Source of the DNA: Promicromonospora sp. AC04
GTDB taxonomy: Bacteria; Actinomycetota; Actinomycetes; Actinomycetales; Cellulomonadaceae
Length of the DNA: 64,000 nucleotides
Assembly: GCF_003058225.1 (NCBI RefSeq)
Contig: NZ_QBUG01000004.1
Location: forward strand, 124,001 to 188,000
Direction: 5' to 3'
Under the pieces are notes generated by a model that did not search any database, was not told where the DNA came from, and saw only the letters and a list, made by a program, of their open reading frames with translations. Shown here one piece after another: positions 9,465 through 17,719 of this stretch (position 1 is its first letter; every line of letters begins with the position of its first letter). The translations under genes were made by a program, and so were the position numbers.

Positions 9465-9535
9465 GAGCTCAAGCACCCACCGGTCAGGCAGCACTCGTAA
9501 GGAGTCCTGCTCGACGTCGCGCAGGCGCCGGACCG

Positions 9536-10447
9536 TCAGAGACCTTCGGCCTGCACGTACTGACGCACAGTCGTGGGTGTGATGTGGGGGTACCGGTCGT
9601 TCATCACCGGGTCCAGGCGGCCCTGACCCTTGAGCTGGGCGCGGTAGTACATCAGGGGTAGGTACTGGAGGAAGTTCGCCTGACCCCCCTCCTGCAGTTG
9701 CGCAATCTGCGCGTCCAGGTCCTCCAAGGAGCCCATGCGCCGGACCGTCAGCGTCGTCCCGGAAGCCTCCTCATACGCCAGGACCATGTCGGCGAAGTTC
9801 AGGCTGTCGCCGAGCGCGGCGAAGACACGCGGCACCGGCCGCTCGTCCACGGCAACCGCCGCGGTGTACCGGGCCGTGTCCGCGTAGGTCGTGTAGTCCA
9901 TCGGGGACTCGCCCTCGCCCCAGACCCGGGCGGTCTTCGCCTTGGGGTCGATGACGTCGATGAACCCGAACAGCACGTCCTTGTCCAGGAAGCCCCCGAT
10001 CATCACGTGGGTGACCTCGACCCCGCCTCGCTCGTCGTCCGCGATCTGGGCGAAGTGCCGGCGCATGTCCGCCGTCACGATCTGCCCGGGGTTCACCGTG
10101 AACATGTCGAGCGAGAACGTCGACGGGATGAAGCGTCGCACTCCCGCCTCGCGAGCCGCCCGCAGCACGGCGCGCTGCCCCTCGATGATCGTCTCGGGCC
10201 CGCCCTGCACCGCGGAGATGACCGTCATGGCACCCTCGGTGAAGGCGGACAGCGCCGCCGTGTCACCGGAGTTGATGTCGCCCTCCACGACCTGCGCGCC
10301 GCGGGCCTCCAGGTCCGCGACCTTAGCCCGGCTCCCGGGGCGCACCAGCAGTCGCAGCTGCACATCCGGCATCGCCATCAGCTCCTGCGCGATCAAGGCC
10401 CCCAAGTGACCACTCGCGCCCATCAGTGCGATCGTCTTGTTGCTCAT
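9536..10447 (-). CDS. NmrA/isoflavone-reductase-like NAD(P)-binding protein
   Basis: About 303 residues from the second ATG of an ATGATG pair (10447), preceded by GAAGGG. The Rossmann motif is MGASGHLGALI near the N-terminus, followed by a segment ending RPGSRAKVADLEARGA, the atypical-SDR pattern of NmrA and isoflavone reductase relatives. No YxxxK triad is evident, which fits the NmrA branch where some members sense the redox cofactor rather than catalyse. It converges with the LacI gene. The next upstream gene on the same strand is a small NTF2-like protein 128 bases away, and the two could share a promoter. Confidence 0.8.
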   Translation of the reverse strand: MSNKTIALMGASGHLGALIAQELMAMPDVQLRLLVRPGSRAKVADLEARGAQVVEGDINSGDTAALSAFTEGAMTVISAVQGGPETIIEGQRAVLRAAREAGVRRFIPSTFSLDMFTVNPGQIVTADMRRHFAQIADDERGGVEVTHVMIGGFLDKDVLFGFIDVIDPKAKTARVWGEGESPMDYTTYADTARYTAAVAVDERPVPRVFAALGDSLNFADMVLAYEEASGTTLTVRRMGSLEDLDAQIAQLQEGGQANFLQYLPLMYYRAQLKGQGRLDPVMNDRYPHITPTTVRQYVQAEGL

Positions 10448-10575
10448 CATGCCCTTCGTCTCGTTGCTTGCTTCTGTTCTTGTGGTCTCTGGGCGACGAT
10501 CAGCCGCGCAGAGCCGGACCGGTGGCACACAGCCAGGCCCGCGCCACAGCGCTGGTCGAACTGGACTGGACCGGG

Positions 10576-10920
10576 TTAGCGGAGGATGACGCGTGCGTCG
10601 AAAGCGATGCGGACCTCGGTGATGAGGTCACCTTCGACGTGGACCCAGTTCGCGACGGGGACCGAGCTGGTGTCGTTGGCGTGGTGCAGGTCGAACCAGG
10701 TCAGGGTGTCGGGCCCGTCGACCCATTGCCTGATGATGTCGATGCGCCGGGTGATGGAAAAGATGTGGCCGAGAGCCTGCTGGTACTGGATGGCGCCGTC
10801 GATGTGTCCGAGGGGTCCGGTCACGGCCACCTGCGGGGCGAGGACGGTTTCCAGGAGGTCGGCGTCTCGGTTTGTCCACGCCTGGAAGTACGTGTCAACG
10901 GGAGCGGGGACGGTTGTCAT
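10576..10920 (-). CDS. Nuclear transport factor 2 (SnoaL)-like family protein
   Basis: 114 residues from the ATG at 10920 (AAGGA upstream). The sequence starts TVPAPVDTYFQAWTNRDADL and contains the length and repeated hydrophobic beta-strand pattern of the NTF2-like cone fold (TWFDLHHAN, NWVHVEGDLITEVRIAFDA). This fold is used by small polyketide cyclases, isomerases and ligand-binding proteins. No catalytic assignment is possible. The genes on both sides on this strand are the NmrA-like protein and a membrane protein, 26 bases from the latter, so it probably belongs to a stress or redox operon read leftward from the MarR intergenic region. Confidence 0.75.
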   Translation of the reverse strand: MTTVPAPVDTYFQAWTNRDADLLETVLAPQVAVTGPLGHIDGAIQYQQALGHIFSITRRIDIIRQWVDGPDTLTWFDLHHANDTSSVPVANWVHVEGDLITEVRIAFDARVILR

Positions 10921-10946
10921 GATGCGCTGTTCCTTGTCGGTCGTGG

Positions 10947-11381
10947 CTATGCGTTGCGAGGGCGGGTGGGTGCGAGGCCGATGAACCAGGCGGCGGCAAC
11001 GCTGAGGTGCATGACGGCCAAGGCGATCGCGGTCTGCGGGTCGGAGGCGACGAAGAGCGGGCTCACGATCGACAGCAGAGCGAGGCCCACGCCGAGCCCT
11101 CGCGCCCATCGCCGGAAGCCGGGACGCCGGCGTGAGACGAACCAGGTCACGACGCCCGCCGCCGTGGCCGGGACGATGCTGGCGACGAGCACCAGAGGCC
11201 AGCTGATGCCCTGGTAGCCCGGGGTTGTCACCTGCATGGCCGCTCCGGCGACGGTGGCGATCCAGAAGGCTGAAAGGTTGACCACGGCGGCGAGGACGGT
11301 GCCGCCTGCGAGCACGGCAGGGCGAAACGGGCGCGCGCCCTGCCGTGCGGTGGTGCGGCCCTTCGCGGCGGTGTCGGTCAT
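10947..11381 (-). CDS. Four-helix membrane protein (DUF6069-like)
   Basis: 144 residues from the ATG at 11381; the longer frame to 11447 would run into the divergent promoter. After a basic N-terminal tail there are four hydrophobic segments, around AVLAGGTVLAAVVNLSAFWI, PLVLVASIVPATAAGVVTWF, GLGVGLALLSIVSPLFV and AIALAVMHLSVAAAWFIGLA. The SPL and MHL signatures in the last two helices match a family of small uncharacterised actinobacterial membrane proteins. It is divergent from the MarR gene and shares its control region. Its role is unknown. Confidence 0.7.
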   Translation of the reverse strand: MTDTAAKGRTTARQGARPFRPAVLAGGTVLAAVVNLSAFWIATVAGAAMQVTTPGYQGISWPLVLVASIVPATAAGVVTWFVSRRRPGFRRWARGLGVGLALLSIVSPLFVASDPQTAIALAVMHLSVAAAWFIGLAPTRPRNA

Positions 11382-11438
11382 GAGTAGCTCCTCGAGCGGG
11401 TGGAACAAGCTAGCGAGCAACGACGTTAGCATCATTGC

Positions 11439-11467
11439 TTGACTCACTCAATTGTTGAGCATATGGA
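11439..11467 (+). promoter_or_regulatory. MarR promoter with embedded operator-like inverted repeat
   Basis: TTGACT (11439-11444) and TATGGA (11462-11467) are separated by 17 bases, a reasonable sigma-70-type promoter. The spacer contains the inverted repeat CTCAA-TTG-TTGAG (11447-11459). A repressor bound there would block this promoter and probably the divergent one. The predicted transcript start falls at about 11474, almost on the GTG start candidates of the MarR gene, which suggests a leaderless or near-leaderless message. Autoregulation by the MarR protein is inference. Confidence 0.5.
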
Positions 11468-11475
11468 GTATCGTC

Positions 11476-11922
11476 GTGGTAGTGACCGATCAGCTGATCC
11501 AGCGTGGCTTGGCGCAGTCGCGCCGGCTTGCTCGGCTGATCGTGCTGCTCGCCGACAGGTCAAGAGAGGAATTCGCCGTGGCGATCGCGCCGTTCGGCCT
11601 GCCTGTACCGGTCGCCCGCACCCTCATGGTGCTCTCCGGCCCAACACCGATGAACGAGATGGCCGGCCACCTCGGCTACGACCCGTCGTACGTGACCGGG
11701 CTCGCCGATCAGCTCGAACAGCGCGGCCTCGCCACTCGCGTCCCCGGCAAGGACCGGCGCATCAAGATGCTGCAGCCCACCGCCGAGGGCCACGCGTTGC
11801 GGACCCGGATCATGCACGCGGTCGATGCCGCAGGCGCGTTCGCGCAGAGCCTGTCCCCCGCTGAACGAGACACCCTCGGCGAGCTGCTCGAGCGCCTCCT
11901 CGACCCGACAGCCACGAAGTGA
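11476..11922 (+). CDS. MarR family winged-helix transcriptional regulator
   Basis: About 148 residues. Start candidates are GTG at 11476 and 11482; the more upstream TTG at 11452 lies inside the promoter and is unlikely. The winged helix is clear: NEMAGHLGYDPSYVTGLADQ as the recognition region, then RGLATRVPGKDRRIKMLQPT as the wing, flanked by dimerisation helices. MarR proteins are usually repressors that sense phenolics or oxidants. The three genes that follow encode NAD(P)- or F420-type redox proteins, and the first of them begins only 18 bases after this stop, so the four form one operon that the protein probably controls. Confidence 0.9.
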   Translation: MVVTDQLIQRGLAQSRRLARLIVLLADRSREEFAVAIAPFGLPVPVARTLMVLSGPTPMNEMAGHLGYDPSYVTGLADQLEQRGLATRVPGKDRRIKMLQPTAEGHALRTRIMHAVDAAGAFAQSLSPAERDTLGELLERLLDPTATK

Positions 11923-11939
11923 ACCGAAAGGAACCCACC

Positions 11940-12686
11940 ATGCTCACCCTCACCGGTGAAGAACTCGCCGGCCGCGACACCCTTGTGGTCGGCGGCACCG
12001 GCAACGTCGGCACATTCCTCGTTGACGCGTTCTTGCGCGCCGGCGCGCGCGTGATCGTGCCCTCCCGCTCCCCGGAGAAACTTGAGCGGCTGCGCCATCG
12101 CCTCGGGCCGAAGAAGGCGGAGCATCTCGTGGAGCTGACGGGCAACATCGGCACGCCAGAGGGCGCCGCCGATGTGCAGCAGCAATTGCGCGACCTGACC
12201 GACGACCTGTACGCCGCGGCCGCTGCCCCCGCGAGCTGGCACCAGACGAGCTCGATGTTCCGGGCCGGCTTCGCCGACTTCCAGAACGTCATCGAGACCC
12301 GCCTGTACCCGCACTATCTCGCCGCCGAAGCGGTCCTGCCGCTGCTCAACCAGGAGGGCTCGTACACGACCATCAACGGCCCTGCCGGATTCGGCCGCGC
12401 TCCGATGCCGGGAACCGGGTCCATCGCGGTGGTCGCTGCTGCGCAGGCGAAGCTGATCGAGGCATTCGCCGTGGAGACTGGCGGGCGACCCCGCGTCAAC
12501 GACGTCATCATGATGGCCTTCCTCGGCCCGCAGGGCACCCGCCCCGGCTCGCCTCTGACCGGCGAGCAGGTCGGCGACTTCGTTGCCTCACTCGCCTCCT
12601 CCGCCGACCAGGGCGTCCACCAGCAGACCATCTACCTGCACGAGCCGCGCCAGGTCGAGGACGCGCTCGCCGGCACCTTCGCCTGA
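11940..12686 (+). CDS. SDR-like NAD(P)-binding protein
   Basis: 248 residues from the ATG at 11940, preceded by AAAGGA; a GTG at 11919 overlaps the MarR stop but lacks a good ribosome binding site. The dinucleotide motif is VVGGTGNVGTFLVDAFLR. The family YxxxK is not in the usual place: the middle has SYTTINGPAGFGRAPMPG where classical enzymes carry the serine, and no lysine four residues after a tyrosine follows. It may be a divergent SDR or a noncatalytic member. It lies second in the MarR operon, 18 bases before an F420-type gene. Confidence 0.75.
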   Translation: MLTLTGEELAGRDTLVVGGTGNVGTFLVDAFLRAGARVIVPSRSPEKLERLRHRLGPKKAEHLVELTGNIGTPEGAADVQQQLRDLTDDLYAAAAAPASWHQTSSMFRAGFADFQNVIETRLYPHYLAAEAVLPLLNQEGSYTTINGPAGFGRAPMPGTGSIAVVAAAQAKLIEAFAVETGGRPRVNDVIMMAFLGPQGTRPGSPLTGEQVGDFVASLASSADQGVHQQTIYLHEPRQVEDALAGTFA

Positions 12687-12704
12687 GCAGGAAGGACACA
12701 GACC

Positions 12705-13136
12705 ATGGCTGAGAACCAGTATGCCCAGTGGAATCAGAAGATCATCGACGAGTTCCGCGCCAACAGCGGCACCGTCAACTCCGCTCCCTTCGGGCGAAGC
12801 CTGGTGCTCGTGCACCACACCGGCGCGAAGAGCGGCACAGAACGAATAACCCCGGTGATGTACATCCGGCAAGACCCGGACACCTGGCTCATCGCCGCCT
12901 CCAAGGCCGGGACCCCGGAGAACCCCGCCTGGTATCACAACCTCCTCGCCCACCCCGACACCACCATCGAGACCCCCGACGACGGGGTGGTGGCCGTCCA
13001 TGTCGTCGACCTCAAGGGCGAAGAACGCGACGCGGCGTGGGACCGCTTCACCACCATCAGTCCTGGGTTCCGCGCCTACCAGGAACGCACCACCCGCATC
13101 ATCCCCGTCCTGGCCCTGGGCCGGCGAACGAGCTGA
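12705..13136 (+). CDS. Nitroreductase/deazaflavin (F420)-dependent family protein (Ddn-like)
   Basis: 143 residues with the split beta-barrel pattern of F420H2-dependent Ddn-like reductases: an amphipathic N-terminal helix, FGRSLVLVHHTGAKSGTERI, then DTWLIAASKAGTPENPAWYH and NLLAHPD. Those segments make the cofactor-binding groove in known members. Relatives reduce quinones, nitro compounds or other electrophiles with reduced coenzyme F420. Its position in a MarR-controlled operon between two NAD(P)-binding proteins suggests a detoxification or redox-defence role, which is inference. The ATG follows AGGAAGG. Confidence 0.88.
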   Translation: MAENQYAQWNQKIIDEFRANSGTVNSAPFGRSLVLVHHTGAKSGTERITPVMYIRQDPDTWLIAASKAGTPENPAWYHNLLAHPDTTIETPDDGVVAVHVVDLKGEERDAAWDRFTTISPGFRAYQERTTRIIPVLALGRRTS

Positions 13137-13189
13137 CCCGCCCGCAGCCGCGCCCGACTTCGTCATCAACAAGAAGAAAGACACCCACC

Positions 13190-14143
13190 ATGACTGACAC
13201 CACTTCTGCCCACACGCCCGACCCCGAAGAGGCCGCGTCTCCGCTCACGGGTCCGGTGCTCGTCGTCGGCGCCACCGGCGATCTCGGCGGCAAGGTCGTC
13301 GACGCACTCCTCGCGAACGGCAAGCAGGTTCGCGCGCTGGTGCGCCCCACGACGAACGCGAACAAGCTGGAAGCGCACGGCGTGGAGATCGCCCGCGGCG
13401 ACATGCTCGACAAGGCCTCCCTCGTCAAGGCAATGACCGGCGCGGACGCGGTCATCACCACTGCCGCCGGCTACACCCGCGGCGGTAAGCAGGCCAACGA
13501 CATCGACACCGTCGGCAACGCCAACCTCGCCGAGGCAGCCAAGGAAGCAGGCGTGCGCCGCTTCGTGCTCACCAGCATCCTGACCAGCCACCTCACCCCC
13601 GACGTGCCACACTTCTGGCACAAGAAGCTCGCCGAGGACAAGCTCGAATCCCTCGGCGTTCCCTTCGTCGCCCTACGGCCAGGTGCGTTCCTGGACCAGA
13701 TCACACAGATGAACGGCAATAACCCGTTCGAGAAGCACTCCACTACGTGGCTGGGCAGCAAGAAGGTCAAGCTGACCTTCGTGCTCACCACCGACCTCGC
13801 CAAGCTTCTCGCCGCCGCCGTCGACGCGCCCGTCACTGACGGGGAGCGGATCGACATCGGTTGGGACCGCCCGATCAGCATGGACGACTTCGCCCAGATC
13901 AGCACCAACATCACCGGGGCGAAGATGAAGGTCCGCGCGATCCCCACCGGTCTCCTTCTGACCGCTGGTGCGCTCATCGGCCGGTGGGCACCGCTGGTTC
14001 CCGACATGGCCGCCATGGCCCGGTGGTTCGACACAGGCAAGTACGTCGCGGACACCAGCCGACAGGCAGAAGTCTTAGGCCCCGTCCCCACCGCCGAAGA
14101 GGCGATCGCAGGGTTCGCGGCAGGCCTGCGCGCCCAGCGCTGA
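13190..14143 (+). CDS. NmrA/NAD(P)H-binding family protein
   Basis: 317 residues from the ATG at 13190. The Rossmann motif is VVGATGDLGGKVVDALLANG. It is followed by VRALVRPTTNANKLEAHGVE and RGDMLDKASLVKAMTGADAV, the typical NmrA/complex-I-assembly-like atypical SDR layout. The C-terminal part has FDTGKYVADTSRQAEVLGPV, resembling the substrate-side domain of NAD-dependent epimerase relatives. It is the last gene of the MarR operon and is followed by a strong hairpin. The substrate is unknown. The longer open frame from 12728 is an out-of-frame shadow of the preceding gene. Confidence 0.85.
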   Translation: MTDTTSAHTPDPEEAASPLTGPVLVVGATGDLGGKVVDALLANGKQVRALVRPTTNANKLEAHGVEIARGDMLDKASLVKAMTGADAVITTAAGYTRGGKQANDIDTVGNANLAEAAKEAGVRRFVLTSILTSHLTPDVPHFWHKKLAEDKLESLGVPFVALRPGAFLDQITQMNGNNPFEKHSTTWLGSKKVKLTFVLTTDLAKLLAAAVDAPVTDGERIDIGWDRPISMDDFAQISTNITGAKMKVRAIPTGLLLTAGALIGRWAPLVPDMAAMARWFDTGKYVADTSRQAEVLGPVPTAEEAIAGFAAGLRAQR

Positions 14144-14154
14144 GGGCATGAGGA

Positions 14155-14187
14155 GGGGGTGGCGGCTCTGTCTTGGCCGCCGCCCCC
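14155..14187. terminator. GC-rich hairpin between convergent operons
   Basis: GGGGGTGGCGGC (14155-14166) can pair with GCCGCCGCCCCC starting at 14176, with one G-T pair and a 9-base loop. It lies just after the NmrA-like stop and about 60 bases from the end of the convergent rhamnosidase gene, so it may serve both transcripts. It is followed by a C-run rather than a T-run, as is common in high-GC actinobacteria. Confidence 0.6.
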
Positions 14188-14247
14188 CCCCCGCTGCCCT
14201 TGAGGATCGAGGATGAATGTCCGTCACGTCGATGACCTGAGCAGGGT

Positions 14248-16827
14248 CTACCTGCTGTTCGGCCAGGAGCGCCGGTGGAGTCCTGACGACAGCTCCTCCA
14301 CGTCACCGGCGGGGTGCTCAAGGACGCCGGTCGCGCCGGCCGGCACCCGGACCTCGACCTCCAGCGCGGAGCCGGTGCTGCTCCAGACGATGGAGGCGCG
14401 GCCGTACGGGGTCTCGTGGGCGGCCCCCGCCCAGTCGAGCCCGCTCTCCGCGCCGGGGCGAAATCGGATGGCGCGCCAGCCCGGGCTGGTCGGGGCGATG
14501 CCGGCGATCGTGCGGTGCATCCAGTCGGCCACCGCTCCGAGGGCGTAGTGGTTGAACGAGGTCATGTCGCCCGGGTTGACGTCGCCGTCGGGCAGCATGC
14601 TGTCCCAGCGCTCCCAGATCGTGGTCGCGCCCATCGTGACCGGGTACAGCCACGACGGGGCCGAGCGCTGCAGGATGAGCTCGACCGCCAGATCGAGGTG
14701 TCCGGTCCGGGTGAGCGCGTCGAGCAGGACCGGTGTGCCGAGGAAGCCGGTCGTGAGGTGGACGTCGGCCTCGCGCACGAGCTCGGCAAGGCGCTGCCCG
14801 GCGGCCGGCTCCTCCTCGGGTTCGAACAGGCCGAACATGATCGCGATCGCATAGGCCGCCTGGGAGTCCGACGTCAGGCGGCCCGGACCGGTGCGGTAGC
14901 GGCCCCGGAATCCGTCGCGGGCCTGAGCTGCCCGCACGGCCAGCTCGTCCGACTCAGCCCGGCCCAGCTCGGCCGCCGTCGCGGCGAGCACGGCCGACGA
15001 GCGCGCGTAGTAGGCGGTCGCGACCAGGTGCGGGTCGGTCAGGCCGTCCGCCGGGTCGTCCGGTGGCGCGGTGGGGTCGAGCCAGTCCCCCAGCTGGTAG
15101 CTGGTGTCCCAGACGTGGTCGTCGCCGGCGAGCTCGTGCTCGAGGTCGTTCCAGGCACGCGCGCTCGGCCACTGGCGGCGCAGGACCTCGGTGTCGCCGA
15201 AGTGCTCGAAGACGGTCCACGGGACCAGTGTCGCCGCGTCACCCCACCCGGCCCCGGGCCGCGGCGGCGTCCACTGGTCGCCCCCGGGGATCGTGGGGAC
15301 GTACCAGGGGACCGTCCCGTCCGGCAGCTGTTCGGCGGCGACGTCCTGCAGCCAGGAGGTGAGCACGCCCGAGCAGTCGTAGAGAAAGCTCGCCGTCGGC
15401 GCGAACACCTGGATGTCGCCGGTCCAGCCGAGCCGCTCGTCGCGCTGCGGGCAGTCGGTGGGCAGGTCCACGAAGTTGCCGCGCATGCTCCAGACGACGT
15501 TCTCGTGCAGGCTGCTGAGCATCGGGTCCGAGCACTCGAACCAGCCGGTCCGCCGCATGTCGGTGTGCAGCACCCGGGCGACGATCCCGCCGTCGACCGG
15601 CCGGTCGCCCCACCCGGTGATCTCGGCGTACCGGAAGCCGTGGATCGTGAAGCGCGGCTCCCAGGTCTGACGGTCCCCACCCTTGAGGACGTAGCGATCG
15701 GTGGAGACAGCGCCGCGTAGCGGACGGGTGCACAGCTCCCCCGCCTGGTCCAGGACCTCCGCATGGCGGATCTGGATCGTCTCACCGGCCTGGCCGGCGA
15801 CGTCGAGGCGGAGCCGCCCGACGAGGTTCTGACCGAAGTCCAGGATGACGCGTCCGTCGTCGGTCCGCCGGGCGTTCACCGGAGCGATCTCCTGGGTGCA
15901 CCGGACCGGCGGTCCGGTCGGGGCGGCGATCCGGTCGACGTCGAGGTCCCGCTTGGCGACCGGAGTCCACCCGGCACCCGTGAAGCCGGCCTCCGACCAG
16001 CCCGGAATCTCGTCCCGCGCGTCGTAGGTCTCGCCCTCCAGCAGCCCGGCCCACTGGACGGGGCCTGGTGCGGCCTGCCATCCGGGGCCGGTGGCGACGA
16101 CGGTGCGGCTCCCGTCCGGGTGTGTCACCTCGAGCTGCGCGAGGAGAGCGGTCGCCTCGCCGTACAGGTTGACATGGCCGCCGCCGAACCCCAGCCGGCC
16201 GCGGAACCAGCCGTCGGCCAGGTGCGCCCCGATCGCGTTGGGCCCTTCTCGCAGCAGCCCGGTGACGTCGTAGGTGTAGCAGCGGAGCCGGTGGTGGTAG
16301 CTCGTCCAGCCAGGACCGAGCTCGTCGTCGCCCACGCGGATGCCGTTGATCTCGGCCTGGTAGAGCCCGTGCGCGGTCACGTACAGCCGGGCCGACACCG
16401 CCGGGGACCCGAGGTGGAACTCGCTGCGCAGCAGGGCCGGCCTGCGCAGCGACCCGGGATCCTCGTCCCAGGCCGGGCCGATGGCCACCGCCTGCCAGTC
16501 GGACGGCTCGAGCAGGCCGGCCTCCACCGCGGCGGGCGGGCTCCACGAGCTCGCCTCGCCGTCGGCGCCCCAGGCCCGGACGCGCACGGTGGCGCCCTCC
16601 CGCGAGCGGAGGGCTTCGAACGGCCAGGCGACCAGCACCGACTCGACGCCGTCCACCATCCTGGTCTGCCGCCGGCCGTCGAGCTCCAGCTCCAGCTCGG
16701 CGCGGACCTGGCGCCACCCGTCCGGGGCACGGGTGACGACCCAGCTCACGCGCGGCGCGCTCTCGCCGATGCCGAGCGCCTCGCGGTGGTGTTCGAACGT
16801 CGGGGCGTCGACGGCGGGTTGCGTCAC
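14248..16827 (-). CDS. Alpha-L-rhamnosidase (glycoside hydrolase family 78)
   Basis: 859 residues from a GTG at 16827. Domain order follows bacterial GH78: an N-terminal fibronectin-like region (PRVSWVVTRAPDGWRQVRAE), a carbohydrate-binding jelly roll with YVTAHGLYQAEING, then the (alpha/alpha)6 catalytic barrel. The barrel carries the signature DCPQRDERLGWTGDIQVF with its acidic residues, and later WERWDSM with the second acid. No signal peptide is visible, so it acts in the cytoplasm on imported rhamnosides. It is the last gene of the operon whose binding protein and permeases precede it; the gap to the permease stop is 55 bases. Confidence 0.93.
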   Translation of the reverse strand: MTQPAVDAPTFEHHREALGIGESAPRVSWVVTRAPDGWRQVRAELELELDGRRQTRMVDGVESVLVAWPFEALRSREGATVRVRAWGADGEASSWSPPAAVEAGLLEPSDWQAVAIGPAWDEDPGSLRRPALLRSEFHLGSPAVSARLYVTAHGLYQAEINGIRVGDDELGPGWTSYHHRLRCYTYDVTGLLREGPNAIGAHLADGWFRGRLGFGGGHVNLYGEATALLAQLEVTHPDGSRTVVATGPGWQAAPGPVQWAGLLEGETYDARDEIPGWSEAGFTGAGWTPVAKRDLDVDRIAAPTGPPVRCTQEIAPVNARRTDDGRVILDFGQNLVGRLRLDVAGQAGETIQIRHAEVLDQAGELCTRPLRGAVSTDRYVLKGGDRQTWEPRFTIHGFRYAEITGWGDRPVDGGIVARVLHTDMRRTGWFECSDPMLSSLHENVVWSMRGNFVDLPTDCPQRDERLGWTGDIQVFAPTASFLYDCSGVLTSWLQDVAAEQLPDGTVPWYVPTIPGGDQWTPPRPGAGWGDAATLVPWTVFEHFGDTEVLRRQWPSARAWNDLEHELAGDDHVWDTSYQLGDWLDPTAPPDDPADGLTDPHLVATAYYARSSAVLAATAAELGRAESDELAVRAAQARDGFRGRYRTGPGRLTSDSQAAYAIAIMFGLFEPEEEPAAGQRLAELVREADVHLTTGFLGTPVLLDALTRTGHLDLAVELILQRSAPSWLYPVTMGATTIWERWDSMLPDGDVNPGDMTSFNHYALGAVADWMHRTIAGIAPTSPGWRAIRFRPGAESGLDWAGAAHETPYGRASIVWSSTGSALEVEVRVPAGATGVLEHPAGDVEELSSGLHRRSWPNSR

Positions 16828-16882
16828 GGGTGCGATCTCCTGTCGGGAGCGTGGAGGGTGCGGGGCAGGTCCGGCTCGGGGC

Positions 16883-17716
16883 TCATCCCTTGACCGATCC
16901 GGCGGTCAGGCCCTTCATGACCCTCTGGTTGAGGAAGAGGTACAGCAGCAGGGTGCCGACCACGTTGGTGCAGATCGCCGCGAACAGCGGGCCGTAGGCG
17001 GTCTGGCCGAACTCGCCGGTGAAGCTGAGCAGTCCGGCCTGGATCGTGCGCAGGTCGTCGCTGATCGTGAAGGTCAGCGCGATGAGCAGGTCGTTCCAGA
17101 TGAAGAAGAACTGCACCAGCGCGACGGTGAAGACCGCGTTGCGCACCATGGGAAACCCGACCGCCCAGAACGCACGGACCATGCCGGCGCCGTCGAGCGC
17201 CGCCGCCTCGAAGACCTCGCGTGGCACCGAGCGGAAGTAGGTGGCCATCATGAACACGGTCAACGGCAGCCCGGTCGCGGTGTAGGTGATGATGAGCGGC
17301 CACAGCGTCCCCGCGAGCCCGAGCTCGAAGTAGGTCGTGAACAGCGGCAGCAGGATCATCTGCCACGGCACCATGACCCCGGCCAGGAACAGCAGCTGCA
17401 CCCCGTGGCGGCCCTTCCACACCAGCACCTCGAGCGCGAACGCGGCCGCGACGCCCAGCACGATCATCAGCGCCAGGGACGGGACGACGGCCAGGAGGCT
17501 GTTCCGCGCGTAGGTGGCGAGGTTGCCCTGCGTCCACGCCGCGACGTAGTTGTCGAAGCTCAGGTGCGAGGGCAGCGACCAGCTCGGTTCGGACAGGAAC
17601 TCGTTCTGGGTCTTGAACGACCCGAGCAGGAGCCAGACCAGCGGGTAGATCTCGATCACGAGCAGGATCGCGATCGCAGCCCGCAGCGGCAGCCGCCGGA
17701 AGAATCTGGTGGTCAT
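16883..17716 (-). CDS. Carbohydrate ABC transporter permease (MalG type)
   Basis: 277 residues. The first membrane segment is AAIAILLVIEIYPLVWLLLG, with five more following. The EAA loop reads REVFEAAALDGAGMVRAFWA, the docking site for the ATPase. It starts 3 bases after the stop of the MalF-type gene, so the two are co-translated. It forms the inner-membrane channel with that partner for the sugar captured by the lipoprotein encoded at 18604. Because a cytoplasmic rhamnosidase is in the same operon, the cargo is probably a rhamnose-containing oligosaccharide. Confidence 0.92.
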   Translation of the reverse strand: MTTRFFRRLPLRAAIAILLVIEIYPLVWLLLGSFKTQNEFLSEPSWSLPSHLSFDNYVAAWTQGNLATYARNSLLAVVPSLALMIVLGVAAAFALEVLVWKGRHGVQLLFLAGVMVPWQMILLPLFTTYFELGLAGTLWPLIITYTATGLPLTVFMMATYFRSVPREVFEAAALDGAGMVRAFWAVGFPMVRNAVFTVALVQFFFIWNDLLIALTFTISDDLRTIQAGLLSFTGEFGQTAYGPLFAAICTNVVGTLLLYLFLNQRVMKGLTAGSVKG

Positions 17717-17719
17717 CGG

